A stretch of DNA of 64,000 bases, from contig WEDG01002907.1 in assembly GCA_017591395.1 (NCBI GenBank), positions 1 to 64,000 on the forward strand, given 5' to 3'. The position numbers and the translations under genes are program-made. Source of the DNA: Schistocephalus solidus (lineage: Eukaryota > Platyhelminthes > Cestoda > Diphyllobothriidea > Diphyllobothriidae). Below are positions 1 to 9,545 of this stretch, one piece after another. Below the pieces are notes generated by a model that searched no databases, was not told the origin of the DNA, and worked only from the letters and a program-made list of their open reading frames with translations. Every line of letters begins with the position of its first letter. Position 1 is the first letter of the stretch.

Positions 1-83
1 CTCGCCATTGGTCCTTCGTATTTATAGTTCTACTATTAACTGTTGCATTTTCATTCGCTCTTTCAGCCAGTATTTCGGTTGAA

Positions 84-500
84 CTAAACTTCAGAGTGCA
101 GACCCCGTAGGGTTGATTTTCTCTGTAGCAGAAGCTGTGCCTGTGCTTCGTTTTCCAAGATGATTTTAAGAGGTCTTGGTCGAGGATTTGAATCGGGTGT
201 TGACAGAGCCTTCCCTATTCTATATGTCTTGAGAATGTGAATGGACTCGCCGTCCGTTAGCAGCATTTTTGCATACAATTGAAGGAGTTTCAAGTCATGT
301 TTTACTCGCTTCTTCGGAATTACTGACGCTGACTCAGGAACGCCCATTAGGATAACATTATGTTTCGATTCAATCGAGCGCCCGTTTGCAACTCAGGTCT
401 TTCAACTTAGTGAGTACTTGTAACTAGTTCACTTGGTCCGATAGTTCCAGATGAACCAGTTTTTGTGCAGGCTGGAGCCAAATTCATGTATAACTTGGTT
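84..500 (-). pseudogene. LINE-C copy 1, ORF1 relic (RRM-like nucleic-acid-binding protein)
   Basis: ORF1 proteins of CR1-like LINEs bind the element RNA; many carry an RRM fold. The open stretch at 347-84 reads through ILKTYRIGKA and ends in RPLKIILENEAQAQLLL, the same block seen in minus-strand ORF1 pieces at 41.6-42.0 kb and, decayed, on the plus strand near 44.1 kb. One frameshift near 370 joins it to an upstream coiled-coil-like stretch (LELSDQVN, VLTKLKDLS). The frame stops at 84 and the EN/RT part is not in the window, so the element is cut by the left edge or truncated. Recognition as LINE ORF1 is firm because of the three independent copies; the RRM label is inferred. Confidence 0.75.
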
Positions 501-783
501 TCCTTAGACCTTTTTCTCGTTGGCTTTACAAACTCACCAAACTCTTTAAACATCGAATGTTGGTGCAACGTCCAGCAGTGATGTGGCACTGGGTTGTAAG
601 GCCAGATTATTGCTTATGCTGCCTGAGCTTTGTGAGGATGGTGTGGAGCAAGGACTAAGCCAGGCAAAGTTGACCATAAAATATGACATGTGGAGCATGA
701 GTCTCGAGGGTTAAGTTAAATTCCTCATTGATCCGACTCGTTTGCAACATAAAAATGTAAAGGTTCCTTTTGAAGCTTTCCAG

Positions 784-1323
784 TTATGGTGAAATCACAA
801 CGTCCTCAGGGAGAGCAATCCATGGTTTATCGACTCTGACAGAGAAGGAAAACTGGCGCACATCCAGTCTCGCCTGCTGGACGCGCAGTTTCAATGGGTG
901 AACTCGGAGATGGGTCGCGACAGCAAATTCCAAGAAGTCCGAGAATTCCAGGCAACAGTCCAATCCCTTTCCAATGCGGCATGTCTGCAGGAGATCACCG
1001 AAAATTTGCCGATAACTCAACGAGAACAGATTGAGATTCGTAAGGCGGGTTGGATACGACAAGAATCTTTGAATCCTAACCATTTAGGTGGCTTTCCTCT
1101 TTACTCTTTTGAGGCAGTTCTGATCTTGAACTGTCCAAGTTCTCCAGGCTTGTATTTATTAAATAAAGCATAAAGAATTTTTATTGTACAGCATATTCCA
1201 AATGTGGCCTAAGGAATGTTGCAAAATTCTTAGCGAAGAGAGCTTAATCGAAATCCAAAAAGGCTCTCCTGATGGCATGCAACATAGCCATTGCGCTCCT
1301 CGCCACTTTCAAGCAGTAAGGGG
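784..1323 (-). pseudogene. LINE-B RT thumb / C-terminal part, separated by nested LINE-A1
   Basis: Read on the minus strand, AMAMLHAIRRAF and FLRPHLEYAVQ lead into LNLFSLSYRQI and QARLDVRQFSF, the ordered C-terminal blocks of CR1-type RTs (compare 20560-20961 plus). Frame changes occur near 1250 and 1170. The open stretch 1083-784 covers the last ~100 residues and ends soon after PEDVVIS. Immediately upstream on the coding strand lies the 3' tail of LINE-A1, so the rest of this RT sits at 4259-5705. Confidence 0.8.
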
Positions 1324-1552
1324 ATAATAAATAAATAAATAAATAAATTGTATATTTAAGGCCCAGAGAGCCCCGTCATTTCAAACTTAGTATCGCGGTA
1401 TAAATAAATACAAAGTGGATAATTGCTGCTCTATGTGAGCAGCCATATTAACAGCAGAAATTAACAAAATGGTAGGCATATCCGATTCAGAACGATTTGC
1501 CATTTTTAAAACAATAGACAACAATCTTTAACATAAACGGTGAACTAGAAAA

Positions 1553-1640
1553 GAAGCAGTAAAAAAAACTCCTACGGTAAATCGGAGGCGGAGTTCGGCG
1601 AGCCGCCAATTTAAAAAAAATAGGAGAAAAAAACTGCTTC
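1553..1640 (-). ncRNA. ENE-like triple-helix RNA element in LINE-A1 3' UTR
   Basis: In the LINE sense the RNA has a 7-bp lower stem GAAGCAG/CUGCUUC (1640-1634 with 1559-1553), an internal loop of U7 opposite U8 plus one A, and a 6-bp upper stem CUCCUA/UAGGAG (1626-1621 with 1574-1569) capped by a ~46-nt loop that can itself fold (GGCGG/CCGCC). ENE elements, known from viral, MALAT1 and some transposon RNAs, have this layout: their U-rich internal loop captures A-rich tails. The tail of this LINE is A-rich. The structure is seen directly; the function is inferred by analogy. Confidence 0.6.
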
Positions 1641-2172
1641 ACTAAATAATTAATAGCTAGATGCAATGGGATAGATCTGTGATGATGCTGACAAAGTATG
1701 AGGTTTCGGAACGCTCCTTGTCATGTGAGAGATAATATAGCAGTCAGAGCTACTGTTCGTAACCGCCAGTGGAGGTGAGAGAGGACGGACTCATCGTGGA
1801 TACCAGGGTCAAAACGAAGACGGGATAGTAGAGGTCATGAGATCATAATTGAGATGCGACCTTGCCGACTGCATAGTCCACCAATCAAAGAAGCAAAACT
1901 ATAAGAACCCGCCTTGATCCCTCAACTGAACCTGGAGACCATCGTCGGGGTTGCAAAAAGCGGAGGAAAGTACCAAGGTTGTCAAGACTTGGCGATGCTA
2001 GTTTAAAATGAGGGGGGGGGCAAAAAGTAAATGCAAAGATTGACTCTGCAGAGGATGATGGATATATAATATGAGACCATTATAATATCAAGGGAACTGC
2101 CTCAAATACCAGGAGGACCCTTTTCGAAATCAAAAAGTTGCGAGTTAGGGAAGGAAACAGACAATAAGGACT

Positions 2173-3820
2173 TTATATCTTCCGAAATAAATGTTTGCGT
2201 AACTTTGTTTTAAAAATAGCTAATGTGGACGACAACCTAATTTGCAGTGGAAGATTATTCCAGATGAAAGCATATTTGGAGGCAAAAAACTGAGACCGGT
2301 TAGTTGTGGAGCTAAGGGGTGGTGAAATGATCATGGAGGAATTACGAGTGGCATAGGGTCGATCTACCGGAGTAAGAGCGTTAATTCGTGGGAGATTGGG
2401 GCTAGAGTTAACGCGAAACAGGAAGCAGAGACCGGCTTCGAGTCTTCTAACCCACAGAAATTTAATGTTTGCTAACTGGCATCTATCCGTATAAGAGATA
2501 CTGGATCCAGGAAGAGAAAAATAGTCTTCGAGTAAAAACCCTCTGAACTTTTTTTCAATCGTACTGCGGTCAGAGGCGTTCATCAGCCCAAAGAGGGGAC
2601 AGCAGTATTCTAGAATAGGAAGAACAAACATGCGGTATAGGTCTAACTTTATTTCCGGAAGGAAGAAATTATGTGATATAAAACCACATATCTGTGCAGC
2701 CTTTGCAGAAATTCGATCTGCATGAGGCGATAATGCTAGCTTGTTCATGTAACTTAGACCTAAGTCTTTTATGGTTGATTTTTCTAAAAAGTGTACTATT
2801 TTTGAAATACGATGGGTCCAGGAAGCTTAGCGGGGCCAAAAACACATAAAAACTACTCTTGGATGAAGAAAACTCCATCTGCCAAGTACAGCTCCAACGT
2901 GAGAGCATAAGTAGATCAGTGTTGATTTTATCCACGCAACTATTGGCAGTGTCTTAAGAAAATGGATAAATGCACTTGAGATCGTCAGCGTAAACAAAAG
3001 TTTGTGAATTTGTGAGTAAAGCTGAAATTTCGTTTATGTACAGAATAAAGAGAAGGGGACCTAGAACCGTGCCTTGAAAAACGCCACTCGTGATCGGTTG
3101 AGGCGTCGAGTTGCTATTACCTACTAAGACCTTCTGGCTGCGGTTAGACAATTAGGAACCAATGAAGTCAAGTAGAGGAGGCCGGATGCCGACGGCTTCC
3201 AGTTTCACCAGAAGACGTTTGTGCGGTACCTTGTCAAAGGCTTTGCTCAGGTCAAAGTAGATCACAACCACTGTCTGCTGCTCATTACGAAGGGAGTGAC
3301 TAGGTTAAGAAAAGCTAAGTGACACACTTCGCATGATCTCCCAGGTAGAAAACCATATTGTGAGTCGCTTAAGAGCTTATTTTCTAAGCAAAATTCGAGA
3401 ATTTTGCAAGAGCCGGGGTTTTGTGAACGCCTCGGTAATTATTTACGTCCGAACGAGATCCCGACTTGAAGACAGGAAGAATAATAGATGTCTTCCATGA
3501 GTCAGGAAAGAATCCGTTTAAAAGATAAACTGAGAATCCATGGCTAAGCAATCGGGGAAAGCTCGGCACTCTCTTAATAACTGAGTTTGGAATACCGTCA
3601 GTCCCCGAAGAGTGCGAGTTTTTCAGACGCATTATTTGCTTACGAATTAGTTCTATGGAGAAATCAATGGTACTGATAACATTAAATGAGGATGCCTGAA
3701 ACGTCGGAACCGGTTCAGATTCCATCGTTAGATGATTTTCAAAGAATGCACTAAACAATTCTGCCTTCTCAGAGTCTTCGAGAACGAATTTCATAGTTTC
3801 ATTTAGTAATGGAGGCATTT
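2173..3820 (-). pseudogene. LINE-A1 reverse transcriptase
   Basis: RT that would copy the element RNA at a nicked target. Motif A reads YFDLSKAFDKVPHKRLL (about 3270-3210), motif B region FQGTVLGPLLF and motif C FVYADDLKC with both catalytic aspartates (3151-2954 frame). The thumb (2748-2173) includes LPILEYCCPLFG and RRLEAGLCFLFR. At least four frame changes (near 3390, 3200, 2950, 2700) break it, so it is a pseudogene, yet the catalytic motifs look better kept than in LINE-A2. The N-terminal finger region starts around 3818. Confidence 0.85.
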
Positions 3821-4258
3821 CATAAGCTCGTTTAGAGCAGGATCGACGGCGGAACAGTTGAGCAACAGATTTTGCAGAGTTTGGGTCGCTGAGTGCGCGT
3901 GATTCCCTCTGTCTGTCCCGTGCAAGCCGAATCTTAGAGGCTTATTCAAAAATCTCTGCAATCCTTAGATGTACAGATAACGAACTAGTATATTGATCTT
4001 TTAATTGCTTCCTCAATTTCTTTAGTCTTAGCAAAAGAAAGTGGGGGACGGTGGATTCCGAAGTGTATGGCTTGACAATTTTGATTGGCACAAATTCCAG
4101 GATGTTATTTGAAACGACTGACATTAAGTCAGAAAGACTTGCTGCATCGTTCATGGAGGAGAGATGCTGCCAATCCAATGAGTCCAAAAAGTTGTTAATT
4201 AAGCTGATATTTGCGAGGTCAAAATTATGATAGGTACGAACGGCGCTAGCCTTTTTCG
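3821..4258 (-). pseudogene. LINE-A1 linker between endonuclease and RT (5' end of this copy)
   Basis: The frame 4187-3942 begins MDSLDWQHLSSMNDA and matches 34150-34400 on the plus strand (LINE-A2) residue for residue over long runs, so this is the segment between the endonuclease SDH motif and the RT. The extreme 5' end corresponds to KKASAVRTYH, after which LINE-B sequence begins. No endonuclease catalytic residue is present in this copy. Confidence 0.8.
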
Positions 4259-5705
4259 ATGAGTGGTGGTCGTCAGCACACCAAGGTCCTTTTGGGTTTC
4301 CACTTCTTGTAAGGCTTCACCGCTGACAAAGTAGCTTCTACTGTCGGCAGATCTGGATGGGTTGTCTAAGTGAAGTATTGTACACTTATCGACGTTGAAC
4401 CGCAAAAGCCAACGATTCAACCACTCCTCCAACCGAGTTAATTGGATCTGTCGTTTATCTTCGGCTCTGGATAACATTCCAGATTTTCATGTCGTCGGCA
4501 AACATAGCTGCTTCCCAGTTCAGATCCCTGACACAAGTTTCCACACATATTAGGAACAGTATTAGCCCTATTAATGAACCCGGAGGAACCCCACTCTCGA
4601 CCGCAGCAGAACGTGGCCTCTCTTGGCCGATGCACACAACCTGGCAGCGACCCACGAGGAAGTTTTCGATCCACTTGAGGAGGTTACCTCTGATTCTAAT
4701 TCTTTTTAGCTTTTAAAAGAGTCTCTGGTGCAGCACAATGTGGAAGACCTTTTGAAAGTCCATGAAGTCGTTGTGAACCGCGTGTCATTTTTCAATTGTT
4801 TGGGTTCAATTCTGGAGAGATTGCCGCAAATGCGATGTGCATCATCTTCCTTTTTCGGAACCCGTGTTGACAGTTTGATAACAAATTATGAGTCTCTAGG
4901 AATTGCACAAATTCACTCTTGATGACCCTTCCCATAACTTTGCTAAGGATATATGTCAAGCTTATGTGCCTGTTATTTGTCACTGAAGCCTGGCTACCAG
5001 TTTTGTATAAGGGAATTATATGTGCCAGCTTCCAATCAAAAGGAAGCGTTCCAAAGTCAAAGAACTTTTAAAAGAGCGCTAACAGAGATGCAGAAAGTTC
5101 ATTGGCGTGTTCTTTCAGACGTTTGGGTGGAAGCTCGTCTGGTCCTGTAGATTTCAAATCTTTTAGCCCCTTTATTCCCTTCGGATCAGAAATGCTGAGA
5201 ATAGTACGTGGCTAATGCTTGCAGTCAACAGGTTATCCGCTGAGAGACGAAGGAACGTTGCATCCTTTGTGAAGAATGAGCGACAGAACTGTGAAAAGTA
5301 CTCGGCTTTGTCCCTGTTTTCAGAAATTTCGACGCCCACGGCAGTCTTAATCAGTGGTATTTGATGTTTATTCCTTGTACATCTACGGAGGTAACTGTAG
5401 ACTAACTTTGGATTCTGCGTTGCAATTTGCAGCCAAGTCTTCTCGAATTCTCGTCGCGTTTTAAGGATAAGGCTTCTCAGTTTTTTTATCTGTGTTTTAT
5501 ACTTGTTAAAATATGTGACTTGATTAGACTCGCAGTATTTTCTCCACAATTTGTGCTTCCTGTTTATTTCCCTTTTTAGGTTGCTGTCTAGCCACCCAGG
5601 ACACTTTCTCTGATGGACATTCGTTAGTTGGCAGTGGTTGTCCAAGTGTTGCAAAAGAGCATTCCGGAAGAACTCCCAATCTTCGTTCACAGTGCCCGAA
5701 AACAT
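4259..5705 (-). pseudogene. LINE-B reverse transcriptase, main part
   Basis: 5705-5172 reads MFSGTVNEDWEFF then KCPGWLDSNLKREINRK, the pre-RT linker of CR1 elements. RT blocks follow: FRKRKMMHIAF (4860), the D-F-x-K-V motif A region (4770-4740), then ENFLVGR, ESGVPPGSLIG and AMFADDMKIW with the FADD catalytic pair (about 4500). It ends at EVETQKDLGVL, where LINE-A1 interrupts. Several stops and frameshifts separate these blocks. Product would be the RT of LINE-B; the remaining thumb is at 784-1323. Confidence 0.85.
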
Positions 5706-5905
5706 TGAGGTCCAGTTGAGGTCTGTTTAATCTGTTCGTATCTGATGAAAATTTCCTCGCTAAACGTTACGCCGTTTTTACTTTATAGCAGGCACAAGGA
5801 GTAGTCCGATATAAGCACCACATGATAACTTCGACCGAGCAGAGGCATTGAAATAATTTTGCCAGTGCTGCCTGATGTTTTCGTGAAAACCCGATCAAGA
5901 ATGTA
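5706..5905 (-). pseudogene. LINE-B endonuclease C-terminal remnant
   Basis: Only the last part of an APE-type endonuclease is left: PDYILDRVF followed by LLGRSYHVVLISD, where H-V-V-L corresponds to the SDH active-site region. On its upstream side the sequence changes within a few codons into the ORF1 RRM tail, so the catalytic N-terminal two thirds of the endonuclease are missing. Confidence 0.65.
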
Positions 5906-6803
5906 GTCCGGTTGAAAAATACGAGTGACGGAGGTTTAGTTTTTGGATAGAATCGCCTTGATTTGGTCTTTGCTCTCCAGCATAATTTTGAGAGGTTGCG
6001 GTCACGGCGTTCATAGGCTGTCTTCACCCTTTTTGACGATCCGGAAGGCTTTAAGAACTCTTACTTCCACGCCTGGTGGGAGCAGCTGGTTTAGGAGGCC
6101 ATGAAACGATGCGAGGTCCTCGGTGACACGGTCTTTAGGTCTGACTGCAACTGATTCCAGCAAACCCTTAATAACTTTACATTGTTGCCGATCCCGGTAC
6201 TCGGGATTTTAACTTGCTCCAAAGTTCTCCTTAGGGGCACGAGAACGCCTTATAGAGCTCTCGTGGGTGGTTTAAACTACCTCTGAACATACTCTTATCT
6301 GAAGGCTTCACGGAAATATTCGGAATTGATTTTGACTTCGTTCTCAAGTTGTGGTGTTTCCCCATTGCAGATTGCGACGCATTTCTTTCTTGGGATTCAA
6401 CTACGGGCTCGTTAACACACCCAAGATAGCAGGATGTGATTTGGGGTGCTCTTTGGTCGTCTTCCGTAGAATTCAGAGACTGTGTTCCTGTTATCCGGTC
6501 GTTATGGGTACTCGAGTCCGAAGATTGAGAGTTGTTACAAATTGTAGTTTTTGGTACTTTTGATGCTTTGTTTACTGCCTTTTTAACTGTAGTATTGCTA
6601 ACCGTATTTCGTCCAGTATTGTTCTCTTGTAAGTGCTTCCTTAAGTCTGCAAGCTCATTTTCCAGTTTTTGAACACTCAGTAAAATATAAGAACATGCAA
6701 TAAAAGATTCGTCCTCATAGCCAACGGATTTGGCTGCCATTACGCTTTTTGCGCGCTTTGCTGGTCCTTGCTTGTAAGTATAAAATGATTGAGGGCCAGT
6801 CAT
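5906..6803 (-). pseudogene. LINE-B ORF1 (coiled coil plus RRM-like domain)
   Basis: The frame 6803-6231 starts near MTGPQSFYTYKQG, contains a coiled-coil heptad stretch (VQKLENELADLRKHLQ) and a Ser/Asn/Thr-rich linker. From 6200 to 5906, across frameshifts, blocks equivalent to the ORF1 RRM appear (VRVLKAFRIVKK and PLKIMLESKDQI), parallel to ILKTYRIGKA and RPLKIILENEAQ in LINE-C. It is probably the RNA chaperone/RNP protein of the element. Its C-terminus is fused to the endonuclease remnant by an internal deletion. Confidence 0.7.
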
Positions 6804-7265
6804 GGATGCCGAAGCCAGCTAAACAGACTTTCCTTTAAAGGAAGTGAGGTGACTGGTTATGCTGTAAGCAAACAATTGTTTTGAGTCTATGAATGTCAAA
6901 AACCCTTCGTAAACATATGTTCTCTTTGAGCGTATAACAAAAAAATCCGATTGGATTTGGAGTATGGCGAGTATTTAAAGCAATATGAGCAAAAATGCAC
7001 CTAATTGTTCAACAACGCCTTTAAAAAACGATAAACGGTAAAAAATATTCAGGAACGACTCAACCGTTTGGAGGTGTCGAAGGTGTTGGATAACTTCAGA
7101 GCTTTACGAAACGGTACACTTTGGGTTCACTGAGTGGTTGCAGTTTTTATTGGCACAGAGGCTGCGTAGTCAAGTTGACTAAGATGATAAACAAATTCCA
7201 ATTTTATGCCCTTGTATGAGGAATTTCGGCATGAGAAAAATTCCAGATAAGCAAGAAGCAAGTAC
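6804..7265. other. No recognisable feature
   Basis: AT-rich sequence upstream of LINE-B ORF1. It may include the LINE-B 5' UTR, but I see no promoter motif, repeat or coding signal. Confidence 0.4.
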
Positions 7266-7672
7266 GTACGTGCAGTTGTAACGGTATTGTCCGGAACAGT
7301 GCTAGTGAAGTGGTAACGGTGTTCAAATTGTCCAAGTTGGAGAACAAATAATATTGGTGGTTCCTACGCACACCTACCGAGATGAATCGTTCCAAACTTG
7401 AAGTGCGAGTCAAGTTCATTTCCCAAAGGGTGATTGAAGAATGGAAAAAACCACCAACTTTGGTTGTTGAGGCTGAAAGCGTTAAAAATTTTAAAAGAAG
7501 ACTTGGTGAATTTTTAGTAGCTGGACATATATATAGTTGACACCAATGACCGATATAATAAAACCACTATCGCCATGTAACATTTGCATATTTTGCTAGC
7601 GTTAATCTGTAAATACGGTTTTCAAAGGCTCTGCCTATCTCCCTTATATATACTGAAATATACTGAATTTAA
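7266..7672 (+). mobile_element. CR1-like LINE 3' fragment (RT thumb plus hairpin tail)
   Basis: KLEVRVKFISQRVIEEW and VKNFKRRLGEFL (7390-7530) match the last RT blocks of the E1 family (RLDVRKYFF, WNNLPEA, FKHRLDIHML). The 3' end has the family tail: a hairpin with TTTTCAAAGGC...GCCTATCTCCC at 7617-7643, followed by short ACTGAA repeats to about 7672. The 5' side is truncated or too decayed to follow beyond ~7266. Confidence 0.7.
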
Positions 7673-8610
7673 GGGTAGAGTTAACGCAAGGTTCATCCTC
7701 GTAACCCACGCTATTTATGGTGAGCATGCTTTTGTTTCGTTTTGCCGATCGTGGGCTGCAGGCATTAAGAGCTCAAAAACAAATTCTGGAAGTGAAGGTA
7801 ATGTCGACAGGCTTTCCATCTAAAGAAGTGCCGCTGATTTGCCTGCTATCATCGTCAAAATTTTGGCTGTCCATCAGTTATCAAGGTTGACGAGTATTTC
7901 AAACGAATGAGTACTTCTATTGTTTTATCGTTAACCAGAAGTACTTGCTAAAACGTATGGAAGCTATTTAAAGAGGATTCAGCCATTTTGCAGGTCTCGT
8001 AAATCTGGATAACTTTTTACCTTGCACAACTTGGATGATTTGTTTTGCTAGGCTGTTATTTGCACACAAATAATTTCCGTAGTTCGTTATAGATGCTGAG
8101 GTGTTAGCAAGTTTCCAATCGATAATGATATTACTGATTTGGACGCCTCTCTTAGCAATTGACTCAGGTTAACTGGGGATTTTTTAGGTTTACTAGATTT
8201 GACACATGTAGCAGGCGTGGTTTGCTTGGGAGGGTGAAAGAAGGGGCATTGACGCTATTTCACTGGAACCCGGAACAACGTGAATGGTTGAAGATTCATG
8301 TGGAATCTAAAGTCATGCTGATCCGGAGGGCCATGGGGTTGCATTAGCTAGAGGGTCAACCTCTGAGATAACTTTTGGTATTGTAGATGTAAACCTAGGC
8401 TTCTAGTTTGCTAATGAGGGTGAAACTCGACATTCTGTTGGGGTTTTAACTCTACAGGTAAACGAATGTTTTCTTCAAATATTGAGCTGAATGCACATGC
8501 TTGGAGAAAATAATGTCCACTTCAATCGCCAGAAAACGTTTGACCACAATTGGCAGGTTTTTTTTACGAGGACTCAACCTTTCAGCTTCCGCGACTGTAA
8601 AAGTTAAAAG
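7673..8610. other. No recognisable feature
   Basis: Short reading frames (for example 8159-8347 plus) have no recognisable motif and no partner elsewhere in the window. I see no RNA gene or repeat. It ends where the large inverted repeat begins. Confidence 0.4.
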
Positions 8611-8824
8611 TAACTGAGATCAAGTTCATTCTGCAATCATTCCCCGAAGTGTTAGCCTGGGCACCTTCCGAAATCGGACGCACAAAAATAACGCGACATG
8701 TGATCGATCAGGTTTCCGTCAAACCACTGTGGCAGACATCACTGCATCCCCATCGATTATAGGGCCATAGTCGAAGTTGCTGAGATGACCTCATAAGTGC
8801 GGACATCATCTGTCCCTCATTTAT
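8611..8824 (+). pseudogene. Ty3/gypsy RT N-terminal fragment (left arm)
   Basis: EIKFILQSFPEVLAWAP then TKITRHVID and the DDLISADIICPSF block match 15582-15373 on the other strand. The order (protease-RT linker then the R-x-x-P-I-x-Y-R-x-x-V-E-x-L-L-D-D-L-x-x-A-x-I-I-x-P-S pattern) is the start of gypsy-type RT. It is cut by the micro-insertion at 8825 and shows extra frameshifts relative to the right arm. Confidence 0.75.
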
Positions 8825-8863
8825 AGTGTAATATTTGTTTAGCGCCGGCAAGGCTCTGTCAAA
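8825..8863 (-). repeat. Family-M tail-only micro-insertion, copy 1 (left arm)
   Basis: Read on the minus strand it starts GACAGAGCCTTGCC, continues GGCGCTAAACAAATATTA and runs into AT-rich sequence. The same unit lies at 15329-15372, 34682-34725, 37161-37219 and 39409-39465. GTGCC/GGCGC can form a 5-bp stem around TTGCC in the other copies. This copy and the one at 15329 are counterparts in the two arms of the inverted repeat. Confidence 0.7.
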
Positions 8864-9087
8864 ACAAAGCATTACTAACGATTATGGCAATGTGTGGATA
8901 TAAAATGTACGAATATTTACAGAATGAAAAGGAAACGTCGATATCGTTCGTTTTTGATCCCTATGGCAATGAAACAAAATCTCGTGAAAAGGTATCAGTG
9001 AACTTGAAGCCTCAGCATCTTTGGATCCAGGGATTGAATTCATGATGATGGTATATATCCAACAAAATGGCAGCATTTTGACTGGTG

Positions 9088-9101
9088 CACGTCCGGACGT
9101 G
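9088..9101. other. Perfect 14-bp palindrome CACGTCCGGACGTG (left arm)
   Basis: CACGTCCGGACGTG is flanked by further GGACGT/ACGTCC half-sites, within an otherwise featureless block (8864-9299). The identical palindrome occurs at 15081-15094 in the right arm. It could be a protein-binding site or chance; nothing adjacent identifies a regulated gene. Confidence 0.4.
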
Positions 9102-9299
9102 AACGTCCGAATGACTTCATCATTTGAATGACTGGTGATATAAGGAGACATCATGGTTCATGAAGGATTCAATGTTCTTTTTCTCCGAGTCATAGAAAGC
9201 TACTTGGAAACGATGACGAAAATAAAAAGGTAAATAGAATCAGTGTCAAGATAAATTTGCAGTCTTCGCTTGAATGCCAGATAGACTAGTTAATGACCT

Positions 9300-9545
9300 A
9301 ATTTTTAATAGGCAACTTAATTCAACGAAAACTATACATCGAAGCAAAGAATAGAGAGTGTTTACACTTGGAGGATGCAGGTGGGGTATAGTGGTGCAGA
9401 ATTTCTTGGGTTATAAGGAAGGCTAACAAGGGTAATGACAGAAAAGCTTGGGGAGATCTGAGCTATTATTTATTCGAAAAAGGAGATAAAAGTCTGTTTC
9501 CGTCCTCACTGACCAAAAACTTTCGCTTCGTCAGCTGGAATCTGT
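9300..9545 (-). mobile_element. LINE-I 3' RT fragment (left arm)
   Basis: Counterpart of 14627-14990. On the minus strand it reads the thumb block FYLLFRINNSSDLPKL and SLPYNLRNSALII, similar in pattern to LINE-A (RRLEAGLCFLFR then PYATRNSSMII) but clearly diverged, hence a separate family. It lies directly behind the E2 tail. Confidence 0.6.

Larger units (their letters stand above)
1324..4258 (-). mobile_element. LINE-A1, 5'-truncated LINE inserted into LINE-B
   Basis: Homologous to the longer plus-strand LINE-A2 at 32-37 kb: both end in a 3' UTR with the tract CGCGATACTAAGTTT and an AT-rich tail, here (TAAA)n at 1324-1350. Its 5' end (4258) is inside the linker after the endonuclease, the usual result of incomplete target-primed reverse transcription. 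LINE-B RT sequence lies on both sides, so the insertion is younger than B. The 3' UTR (1350-2170) holds a G9 run near 2010 and an ENE-like hairpin at 1553-1640. Confidence 0.85.
560..6803 (-). mobile_element. LINE-B, CR1-like non-LTR retrotransposon, split by LINE-A1
   Basis: A minus-strand LINE read from ORF1 (6803) through an endonuclease remnant and RT to the RT thumb (784). It is interrupted at 4258/1324 by LINE-A1: the RT frame stops after ETQKDLGVL and resumes beyond the insertion with AMAMLHAIRRAF, which are adjacent blocks in every other copy here. Frameshifts and stops are frequent. The endonuclease is largely deleted, so this copy could not have been autonomous in its present form. 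About 560-783 is the trailing 3' part with no recognisable hairpin tail. Confidence 0.85.

Noticed and set aside
898..1173. 91-codon plus-strand frame
   Set aside because: Antisense shadow of the LINE-B RT thumb, which has recognisable blocks on the minus strand.
1324..1350. (TAAA)n as an independent microsatellite
   Set aside because: It is the 3' tail of LINE-A1; its position at the LINE-A/LINE-B boundary explains it.
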